A DNA stretch of 9,315 nucleotides. Origin: an uncultured bacterium. Its GTDB lineage: Bacteria; Pseudomonadota; Alphaproteobacteria; SP197. Made by a program: the position numbers and the translations under genes. The notes beneath the pieces were generated by a model, which saw nothing but the letters and a program-made list of their open reading frames with translations, was not told the DNA's origin and made no database searches. Of the stretch, positions 1 through 5,638 are shown one piece after another (position 1 is the first letter of the stretch; each line of letters opens with the position of its first letter). The stretch spans positions 1 through 9,315 of the forward strand of contig CALLQH010000339.1 in assembly GCA_938014945.1 (NCBI GenBank). Reading direction: 5' to 3'.

Positions 1-258
1 GATAAGTTGAACCAGCCCAGATTCTCCCTCTTCAATCCCAACCGTTTTAAGCTGCGATTGAATGTCAAATAATTTAGCCTGTACTTGATCGCGTTCTCTG
101 GTCAATCGATCATTTTCGCTGCTCATCTGATCCATGATCGACTGCAGGTCATTCGGGACGATAATACGGTCATTTGCCCGTAGTTCATCTAGCTGTGTTT
201 GCAGGTGTACCCGCTCCTGAACCAGTTCGGCACGCTCACGTTCCAGGCGTTCGATCAA
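1..258 (-). pseudogene. Fragment of a coiled-coil protein, truncated at both ends
   Basis: Read on the minus strand from 258 to the left edge, there are 86 uninterrupted codons with no stop. The translation is rich in Glu, Arg, Gln, Leu and Asp with heptad-like spacing (for example LIERLERERAELVQERV near the start and ENDRLTRERDQVQAKL in the middle), interrupted by a short RIIVPNDL stretch, so it is very probably coiled coil. The frame runs into a TGA at 262-264 just upstream, and I see no start codon with a ribosome binding site there, so the N-terminal side is missing. The other end runs off the window. G+C is near 45-50%, unlike the ~66% of the genes to the right. The parent protein is not recognisable: SMC-like, phage tail, and HerA-associated coiled-coil proteins all fit. 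Coding is inferred from the open frame and composition only. Confidence 0.5.
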
Positions 259-456
259 ACTTCATTCGAATTTCTAAAGAATTATATGGGGGATCAGTAC
301 GTTCGGATTTTGCCAAACCTGAAAGAGCGTACAGGCATTGTTGTTGGTCGTGCATCGCTCTCTGACCGTCCCATCATAGCCCGCTTCAGAGATCAAGAAC
401 GTCCGAGCAATTTGACCACCCCGCTCTTTGCAGCGCCCGAGGCCGAGCCCGAATAA
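199..456 (+). pseudogene. C-terminal fragment of a HerA/VirB4-like (DUF87-type) ATPase, 5' truncated
   Basis: The open frame from 199 gives 85 residues, but the first ~18-20 codons are simply the antisense of the coiled-coil fragment. Protein-like sequence of a different character begins about codon 18-22 (FDQTSFEFLKNYMGD). The following RILPNLKERTGIVVGRA and a short tail with RPIIARFRDQERP resemble the end of HerA/FtsK-family ATPases, where a 'lp-L-Gxaivvg' strand is followed by a basic beta strand. The Walker A and B motifs, which would lie several hundred residues upstream, are absent, so this cannot be an active ATPase. The frame ends with TAA at 454-456, 10 bases before the convergent stop of the hydrolase gene. 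The assignment rests on short motif similarity and is moderate at best. HerA-like ATPases occur in DNA repair, DNA transfer and antiphage systems. Confidence 0.45.
250..264. other. Breakpoint joining two oppositely oriented gene fragments
   Basis: The minus-strand coiled-coil frame and the plus-strand HerA-like frame both lose their N-terminal side here, so the two fragments point away from each other with no start, ribosome site or promoter between them. The join lies within about gcgttcgatcaaac. This is the structure left by an inversion, or by an inverted chimera formed during amplification or assembly. The exact base cannot be fixed from one sequence. Confidence 0.5.
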
Positions 457-476
457 AAGTATGTAACTATGAGTGG
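454..476. other. Composition boundary between low-GC and high-GC DNA
   Basis: Left of this point G+C is about 49%. Right of it the hydrolase gene shows the strong third-position G/C bias typical of the rest of the window. The change falls inside or just after the last codons of the hydrolase gene (its end reads ...SVPRDHS then TAG). The last two or three codons and the stop may therefore be supplied by the incoming DNA. No IS terminal repeat, target duplication or tRNA end is visible at the boundary. Confidence 0.5.
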
Positions 477-2509
477 TCCCTCGGCACGCTGCGGTTCCAT
501 GAACGCGCGAACAGGCGCTCGCCGTCCTCGAAGGCGTCGAGGTCGGCGTGGAGCAGGTAGGCGTCCTTCGTCAGCTTCATGGTGCAGCGGGCGTCGTGGC
601 GGGTGACCCAGCCGCCGCGCTTGCGCTCGAAGCCGTAGTCGATGGCGCCGGTGGCGCTGGCGGGATCATCGGGGTGGATGGTCCACAGTTCGCGGCGCCA
701 GGAGGCAATCTCCAGGTCGATCTCCTCGATGCGGCTGCGGCCGTCGTCGAACACCACCTCCAGCGACCACACGCCGGTCTGCGCATCGATCGAGGCGGTC
801 TGGCGCTTTTCGCCCGGCGTCATCGGCGTGATCGTGCCGGACGGCCCCTCGCGCGGCGGATCGAAGGCGACCCTGGCATCCTCCGGGCGCGGCTTGCGCA
901 GCGGCAGGGCAAGGCTGCTGGTGCCGGGCATCAGGGTCAGCGTGGCGGCCTCCGGTGCCGGCCAGACCATGGGGAAATAGCTGGTGGAAACGGCGACGCG
1001 CAGGCGATGGCCTGATTTCACGCTGTAGGCGGTGTCGTTGAGCTTGAAGCGCACCGTGTAGGTGCGGCCGGGTTCCAGGGCGACGGGGTTTTCCTGGTCG
1101 TTGAGGTGGCAGAGGTTCTTCACGCCCCAGGTGATGCGGCTCACCGCGCCGTCGGGGTGGATGTCGTTCAAACGCACGACGGCCTGGGCGACCGGCTTGT
1201 CGACGCTGAACGACAGCGTCACCTCCGGTGCGCCGAGGAATTCGAGCGGCTCGGCCAGCACCTCGCCGTCGAAGCAGAGGGAGCCTGCATCCTCCATGCG
1301 CTGGTCGGTGGGAAGATCGGTACCGGTATCGTGGCGGCACCATTCGCCCGCTGCGAAGCCGACCGAGAGCGGCGAGCGGATGCTCATGGGCGCATTGCCG
1401 CGCTCGGGCGCATCGGCAAGCGTGCCGCGGTCGTTGAGGGCAAGCGTCTTCCAGGCGATGCCGCCGTCGGTCACGGGCCAGGCCGGCTCGCCGATCCAGC
1501 GGCCGGGCCAGTTGACGACGCGCGCCATGGGCTTCTGCGAATCCAGCATGTAGGCGCGCAGCATCGGCTCGGCCATGATCCCGGTGTCGATGCCCTTCAG
1601 CCAGTGATCCCACCAGCGGACGTATTCGCCGAGCACATCGGCCATGGGGCCGGGACCGCCGCGGAAGCCGTAGGTGTGCGACCACGGCCCGATGACGCCG
1701 ATGCGCGGCACGTCGAGCCCCGCCAGCAGGCGTGGAATGGCGTTCTGGTAGCCGTCGTTCCAGCCGCCGATGGCGAACACCGGGCAGGCGATGGCGGCGT
1801 AGTCCTCGCAGACCGAGCCGTGTTTCCAGTAGGCGTCGCGCCGCTGGTGCTTGAGCCAGGTTTCGAGCAGCAGGGGGGTCGCCTCCAGCCGCTCCATCCA
1901 CATCTCGCGCCAGCGCTCACCCACCACCTCCGGGTCGGGCGGCGGCGGGCTGACCCGGCCGAAGAAGGTGGAGGCCCAGGAGAAGTTGTCGCCCAGGACG
2001 CAGCCGCCCATGTAGTGGATGTCGTCGTTGTAGCGGTCGTCGGTCGAGCAGGCGGTGATGATCGCCTTCAGCGCCGGGGGACGGCGCGCGGCGACCTGCA
2101 GGCCGTTGAAGCCGCCCCAGCTGATGCCGATCATGCCGACGGCACCCGTGCACCAGGGCTGGGCGGCGATCCAGGCGATCGCCTCCAGTGCGTCGTCCTG
2201 TTCCTGCTTCAGGTATTCGTCATGGAGCAGGCCGTCGCTGTCGCCCGCGCCGCGCAGATCGACACGCAAACAGGCATAACCATGGCCCGCGAACCAGCTT
2301 TGCATGGGCTCGTCGCGCACACGCGTGCCGTCACGCCGCCGGTAGGGGATGTATTCGAGGATCGCGGGCACCGGCTCGGCCTGCGCGCCTTCCGGCAGCC
2401 ACAGGCGCGCGGCAAGGCGCGTGCCGTCGGCCAGCGGGATCCACACGGTCTCGTGCACCGCCACGGCGTGGGGGAAGTCGGTGCGGATACGGGCGTCGGC
2501 AGAGGTCAT
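467..2509 (-). CDS. CocE/NonD family serine hydrolase (S15 X-Pro dipeptidyl-peptidase fold)
   Basis: This 680-residue protein has the length and layout of the CocE/NonD (acyl esterase/peptidase S15) family. An alpha/beta-hydrolase domain spans about 20-300 with an inserted helical cap around 155-240, followed by a jelly-roll C-terminal domain from about 310 to 560 and a family-typical tail. The catalytic triad can be read: Ser130 in GISWGG (128-133), Asp252 in GGWNDGY, and His278 in GPWSHTY. The RGAGDSDG motif at 86-93 is also typical. No signal peptide is seen, so it is probably cytoplasmic. Family members hydrolyse esters or amides (cocaine esterase, glutaryl-7-ACA acylase, X-Pro peptidases), and the substrate here is unknown. 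The ATG at 2507-2509 has a good site, GAAGGAA, about 6 bases upstream. It is the last gene of the minus-strand group. A tiny ATG-to-stop frame of five codons (2519-2536) precedes it and may be chance. The stop lies at a composition boundary, so the native last residues may have been replaced. Confidence 0.9.
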   Translation of the reverse strand: MTSADARIRTDFPHAVAVHETVWIPLADGTRLAARLWLPEGAQAEPVPAILEYIPYRRRDGTRVRDEPMQSWFAGHGYACLRVDLRGAGDSDGLLHDEYLKQEQDDALEAIAWIAAQPWCTGAVGMIGISWGGFNGLQVAARRPPALKAIITACSTDDRYNDDIHYMGGCVLGDNFSWASTFFGRVSPPPPDPEVVGERWREMWMERLEATPLLLETWLKHQRRDAYWKHGSVCEDYAAIACPVFAIGGWNDGYQNAIPRLLAGLDVPRIGVIGPWSHTYGFRGGPGPMADVLGEYVRWWDHWLKGIDTGIMAEPMLRAYMLDSQKPMARVVNWPGRWIGEPAWPVTDGGIAWKTLALNDRGTLADAPERGNAPMSIRSPLSVGFAAGEWCRHDTGTDLPTDQRMEDAGSLCFDGEVLAEPLEFLGAPEVTLSFSVDKPVAQAVVRLNDIHPDGAVSRITWGVKNLCHLNDQENPVALEPGRTYTVRFKLNDTAYSVKSGHRLRVAVSTSYFPMVWPAPEAATLTLMPGTSSLALPLRKPRPEDARVAFDPPREGPSGTITPMTPGEKRQTASIDAQTGVWSLEVVFDDGRSRIEEIDLEIASWRRELWTIHPDDPASATGAIDYGFERKRGGWVTRHDARCTMKLTKDAYLLHADLDAFEDGERLFARSWNRSVPRDHS

Positions 2510-2585
2510 GGGATTCCTTCAGACAGCGGCGTTCATGGTGTCGTCCCCGTGCTTGAAGCGGCCACGACAGGATTGCAGTGGGGTG

Positions 2586-2684
2586 TCACAGCGGGTTCAG
2601 GGTGCGCGGCAGGAGGCTGGCGTATTCCTTCGGCGGAAACGGCGCCTCGACCTCTACATGTCGGGCAGGATCAAACGCGGCCAT
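2586..2684 (-). CDS. Possible small protein of 32 residues, unknown function
   Basis: In the gap between the enolase-superfamily gene and the CocE-like gene there is an ATG at 2682-2684 preceded by GAGGGAG about 5 bases away, a credible ribosome site. It opens a 32-codon frame ending in TGA at 2586-2588. The peptide starts MAAFDPARHVEVEAPFPP and ends EYASLLPRTLNPL. It is proline-rich and mildly acidic in its middle, with no membrane segment, cysteines or signal peptide. The frame also stays open upstream of this ATG, so openness alone is weak evidence in such GC-rich DNA; the ribosome site and position between co-directional genes are the main support. The EAPFPPKEY segment faintly recalls ELAFPKAEY near the start of the M24 protein encoded at 5639-6883, so it could be a remnant of a duplicated N-terminus. 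Alternatives are a leader peptide or a non-coding gap. Confidence 0.4.
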   Translation of the reverse strand: MAAFDPARHVEVEAPFPPKEYASLLPRTLNPL

Positions 2685-2738
2685 CGGTGCTCCCTCGTGC
2701 GGCGGGATGCTACGACGCAGGGAGGGAGGACGCGACCG

Positions 2739-2753
2739 GTAAGTTGTCCTTAC
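2739..2753. promoter_or_regulatory. Palindrome GTAAG-N5-CTTAC, possible operator
   Basis: A perfect 5-base inverted repeat with a 5-base centre (gtaag ttgtc cttac) stands out as AT-richer sequence inside the 113-base gap (2685-2797) after the enolase-superfamily gene. It contains TAAG-N5-CTTA, matching the T-N11-A spacing of LysR-type regulator boxes. It lies 55 bases upstream of the small ORF and about 230 bases upstream of the CocE-like gene, so it could control an internal promoter. No regulator gene is in the window, and a 5-base arm can occur by chance. The rest of this gap shows only purine/pyrimidine-biased runs and no convincing terminator. Confidence 0.3.
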
Positions 2754-2797
2754 AGGCGGGGCTGACCCGGACGCTACCCCTCTTCTCTTCGCCCCCC

Positions 2798-3907
2798 TCA
2801 ATCCTCCAGCGTGCTGGCCTCGTATTCCGCTTCGTCCAGCCAGGCCGGGTTGATCTGCACGCCCCAGCCGGGCGCATCGGGTATGGTCGCCTTGCCGTTC
2901 TCGATCCGGTAGGGATCGCCGAGGAAGAGGCCGTCCTGCCAGGGGTAGTAGTCGTCGCCCTCGATGGAGAACTCCAGGTACTTGCCCGCGTTGGGGATCG
3001 CGCCCAGCAGATGCATGGTGCACATGGTGACCAGCGACAGGTTGGCGCAGTGGGGCGTGCAGGGCAGGCCCGCGTCCGCGCCCATCCTGGCCACCCGCAG
3101 GGTGCGCGAGAGGCCGCCCAGGTACATGACATCGGGCTGGATGATGTCGACCGCGCGCATGGCGATCATGTGCCGCCAGGTGGAAAGGTCGCAGTCCTGC
3201 TCGCCGCCGGTGACGTCGATGTCGAGGGCGTCGGCGACCTCCTTCGTCTGCTCCAGCTCCCAGTAGGGGCAGGGTTCCTCGAAGTGACCGATGCCCTCGT
3301 CCTGCAGAAGGTGACCGACCTCGATGGCGCGTCTGGGCGAAAAGCCGGAATTGCCGTCGACGAGCTTGGCCATGCCGTCGCCCAGCGCGCGGGCGACCAC
3401 GGGCACGATCTCCTCGGTGCGGCCGGGCCATTCATCGACATCGCGGCCGCATTCGGCGCCCACGCGCCACTTGAAGGCATCGAAGCCCTTCTCGTCGCGC
3501 AGGCGGCACAGGCGGTCGGCTTCCTGCTGCGGCGTGATGTCGCGTTTCATGGAGCTGGCATAGGCGCGCAGCTTGCCCGGCTTGCCGCCCAGCAGTTCCA
3601 CCACCGGCTTGCCCGCGACCTTGCCCTTCAGGTCCCACAGGGCCGTATCGAGCCCCGCCATGGCGCGGCGCAGGTAGGATCCGGGAAACTTGTGCTCGCG
3701 CTCGGTGATGCGGTCGAGCAGGTCGTCCATCCCCTCCAGCGCATCCTCGCCCAGCGCCCAGGGCGCGACCTGGCGATGGAAGATCTGGGCGGTGATGTCG
3801 CTGTGATAGGTCGATAGCTGGCCCCAGCCCTCGTCCCCGGTGTCGGAGGTGACACGCACGAAGCCGACGAAGCGGTTGGCGAAGGTCTCCAGCTTCACGA
3901 TCTTCAT
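2798..3907 (-). CDS. Enolase-superfamily enzyme, mandelate racemase/muconate lactonizing type
   Basis: This 369-residue protein has the two-domain enolase-superfamily layout: an N-terminal capping domain (1-~115) and a (beta/alpha)7-beta barrel. Expected active-site residues are visible. The general base position has K146-W-R148 (KxR instead of the KxK of mandelate racemase). Metal ligands are Asp184 (LVDGNSGF), Glu210 (HFEEPCP) and Glu236 (GGEQD). The His-Asp dyad is Asp259 (QPD) with His286 (TPHCAN), and Glu312 (LEFS) fits the Glu317 position of mandelate racemase. These residues place it in the mandelate-racemase subgroup, which abstracts a proton alpha to a carboxylate using Mg2+ to racemise or dehydrate hydroxy acids such as sugar acids. 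The exact substrate cannot be told. The ATG at 3905-3907 overlaps the stop of the GMC gene as ATGA and has GGAGGA 6 bases upstream. The N-terminus MKIVKLETF is the usual start of this family, so the longer open frame upstream is antisense-like noise. Confidence 0.92.
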   Translation of the reverse strand: MKIVKLETFANRFVGFVRVTSDTGDEGWGQLSTYHSDITAQIFHRQVAPWALGEDALEGMDDLLDRITEREHKFPGSYLRRAMAGLDTALWDLKGKVAGKPVVELLGGKPGKLRAYASSMKRDITPQQEADRLCRLRDEKGFDAFKWRVGAECGRDVDEWPGRTEEIVPVVARALGDGMAKLVDGNSGFSPRRAIEVGHLLQDEGIGHFEEPCPYWELEQTKEVADALDIDVTGGEQDCDLSTWRHMIAMRAVDIIQPDVMYLGGLSRTLRVARMGADAGLPCTPHCANLSLVTMCTMHLLGAIPNAGKYLEFSIEGDDYYPWQDGLFLGDPYRIENGKATIPDAPGWGVQINPAWLDEAEYEASTLED

Positions 3908-3919
3908 CGTGCGTCCTCC
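3904..3919 (-). promoter_or_regulatory. ATGA start/stop overlap with strong ribosome site (translational coupling)
   Basis: On the minus strand GGAGGA (3914-3919) lies 6 bases before ATG (3905-3907), and the TGA of the upstream GMC gene occupies 3904-3906. Ribosomes finishing the GMC gene are therefore well placed to restart on the enolase-superfamily gene. This supports coupled, roughly equal expression of the two enzymes. Confidence 0.8.
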
Positions 3920-5520
3920 AGGATCAGTGCCGTGCCCTTGCGCGCCAGCATCATCGTCGGGGCATTGGTGTTGCCCGCGATCAGGTTGGGGAAGGCAGAG
4001 GCATCGACGACGCGGAGCCCCTCCATGCCATGGACGCGCAGCCTGCCATCGACCACCGCGCCGCTCGCATCCGGTCCCATGCGGCAGGTGCAGCTGGGGT
4101 GATAGACCGTGCCGCTGCGCAGACGGAAGTCGTCGATCAGGGCCTCGTCGCTGACGACGCCGGGCCCGGGCAGAAGCTCCTCCTCGATCACACTGGCAAG
4201 GCCGGGCTGGGCGGCCAGCACGCGCAGGAACTTCACGGCGGCCAGCATCTCCTCGACATCGTGGTCCGTGCCGAAGGCATTGGCGTGAATGACGGGCGGG
4301 GCCCAGGGATCGGCGCTGCGCAGTTCCAGATGACCGCGCGCCGTGGGCCGGCAGGTCGACAGCCCCAGGCCGACGCCGGGAAAGGGATCGGGGTTGGTCA
4401 GCGGCCGTTCGGCCGTGGACGTGCCGGTGACCGTGCTCATGGCCTGGTAATAGAGCTGCATGTTGGGCCGGTCGAGGTCCGGGCTGGTGCGGAAGAAGCC
4501 GCCACCATGGTTGATCGACAGGCTCAGGGGGCCGCTGCGTGTCAGCAGGTACTGCGCACCCGCGATCATCTTGCCCCACCAGGGGCTGAGCCGCTCATTC
4601 AGCGTCGGCTGGTTGACCCGGTAGTTGTAGTTGATGCCCAGGTGATCCTGCATGTGGCGCCCGACATTGGCGTTCTCGTGGGCGACCGGAATACCGCATC
4701 GCGCCAGCACATCGCCCGGCCCGATGCCCGAAAGCTGGAGGATCTGCGGCGAGTTCACCGCACCCGCGGCAAGGATCACCTCCCGCCGCGCACTTGCCTG
4801 CTTCGGCGAGCCGTTCTGGAGATAACGCACACCCGTGGCGCGTTTGCCCTGCAGGATGAGGCTGGTGGCAAAGGCCTCGGTCTCGACCTTCAGGTTGGAC
4901 CGCGAACGCGCGGGATCGAGAAAGGCGCGCGCGGCCGACATGCGCCGGCCGTCCTTCATGGTGAACTGGAAATAGCCCACACCCTCCTGCCGGGCGCCGT
5001 TGAAATCGGGATTGAAGGGCAGGCCCGCCTGCTTGCCCGCCTCGATGTAGGGGCGGCAGTAGTCGGCGATGCGCGAGGAGACATCGGCCACATGCAGCGG
5101 CCCGCCGACGCCGCGCCAGGCATCTTCGCCCGCCTGCGTGTCCTCCATGGCGCGGAACACAGGCAGCACGTCCTCCCAGCCCCAGCCGGGATTGCCCGCA
5201 GCCTTCCAGTCCTCGTAGTCCTGGGCGTGGCCGCGGATGTAGACCATGGCGTTGATCGAGCTGGAGCCGCCGATCACCTTGCCGCGCGGCCAGTAGTCGG
5301 GCCGCCCACCCAGGCCGGCATCGATCTCGGTGTCGTAGGCCCAGTTGACCGAACGGTCGTAGAAGGTCTTGCCGTAGCCCAGCGGTGTCTGGATCCAGAA
5401 GCGCCTGTCGCTGCCGCCCGCCTCCAGCAGCAGCACGCTGTGGCGTCCGTTCGCGCTCAGGCCCTCGGCCAGCACGCAGCCAGCCGATCCCGCACCCACG
5501 ATGATGTAGTCGAATTCCAC
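3904..5520 (-). CDS. GMC-family FAD-dependent oxidoreductase (choline/alcohol dehydrogenase-like)
   Basis: This 538-residue flavoprotein is a typical GMC (glucose-methanol-choline) oxidoreductase. Its N-terminal Rossmann motif is VGAGSAG (8-14), with the ribose-binding LLEAGG at 31-36. GMC signature 1 lies around 80-105 (GKVIGGSSSINAMVYIRGH) and signature 2 around 251-268 (AAGAVNSPQILQLSGIGP). The C-terminal active site has His474 in YHPSCTCRMG and Asn517 in AGNTNAP, the His/Asn pair of choline-oxidising and related members, rather than the His/His of glucose oxidase. It should oxidise a primary alcohol to an aldehyde (possibly further), passing electrons to a quinone or O2; the substrate is unknown. 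No signal peptide is visible. The start is GTG at 5518-5520: no ATG occurs between it and the in-frame stop at 5557-5559, and MEFDYIIVGAG is the expected beginning. The ribosome site is poor (GGGGG). It is coupled to the enolase-superfamily gene downstream and separated from the M24 gene upstream by a hairpin. Confidence 0.93.
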   Translation of the reverse strand: MEFDYIIVGAGSAGCVLAEGLSANGRHSVLLLEAGGSDRRFWIQTPLGYGKTFYDRSVNWAYDTEIDAGLGGRPDYWPRGKVIGGSSSINAMVYIRGHAQDYEDWKAAGNPGWGWEDVLPVFRAMEDTQAGEDAWRGVGGPLHVADVSSRIADYCRPYIEAGKQAGLPFNPDFNGARQEGVGYFQFTMKDGRRMSAARAFLDPARSRSNLKVETEAFATSLILQGKRATGVRYLQNGSPKQASARREVILAAGAVNSPQILQLSGIGPGDVLARCGIPVAHENANVGRHMQDHLGINYNYRVNQPTLNERLSPWWGKMIAGAQYLLTRSGPLSLSINHGGGFFRTSPDLDRPNMQLYYQAMSTVTGTSTAERPLTNPDPFPGVGLGLSTCRPTARGHLELRSADPWAPPVIHANAFGTDHDVEEMLAAVKFLRVLAAQPGLASVIEEELLPGPGVVSDEALIDDFRLRSGTVYHPSCTCRMGPDASGAVVDGRLRVHGMEGLRVVDASAFPNLIAGNTNAPTMMLARKGTALILEDAR

Positions 5521-5603
5521 GACGGCCCCCGCGACAGCTTCCCGCGCAAGGTCCGCTCACCGGCCGGCAAAATCAATCACGGTGTGGGGCAATCCAAGCA
5601 TGG

Positions 5604-5631
5604 CGGCGGGCCGCACCGAAGCGGCCCGCCG
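5604..5631 (-). terminator. GC-rich hairpin with UUCG-containing loop after the M24 gene
   Basis: A perfect 11-base-pair stem (cggcgggccgc / gcggcccgccg) closes a 6-base loop that reads UUCGGU on the minus strand. It begins 7 bases after the M24 stop codon. There is no U-tract on the minus-strand side (CCATGCTTGG follows), so it is not a classical intrinsic terminator. It may be an attenuator or an mRNA-stabilising 3' structure that lets M24 be made at a different level from the GMC gene. The rest of the 118-base gap (5521-5638) shows no clear promoter. Confidence 0.5.
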
Positions 5632-5638
5632 GCCCGCC

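Noticed and set aside
2519..2536. Five-codon ATG-to-TGA frame just before the CocE-like gene
   Set aside because: Too short to distinguish from chance. It overlaps the ribosome-site region but has no attenuator-like hairpin.
1106..3817. Very long plus-strand open frame (903 codons) crossing two minus-strand genes
   Set aside because: It is antisense to the CocE-like and enolase-superfamily genes, whose motifs are unmistakable. Its translation is low-complexity in Ala, Arg, Gly and Val without domains, as expected from GC-rich third positions.
3908..4579. N-terminal extension of the enolase-superfamily protein to 593 residues
   Set aside because: The extra residues lie in another frame of the GMC gene. 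The family begins at MKIVKLETF with a strong ribosome site at 3914-3919.
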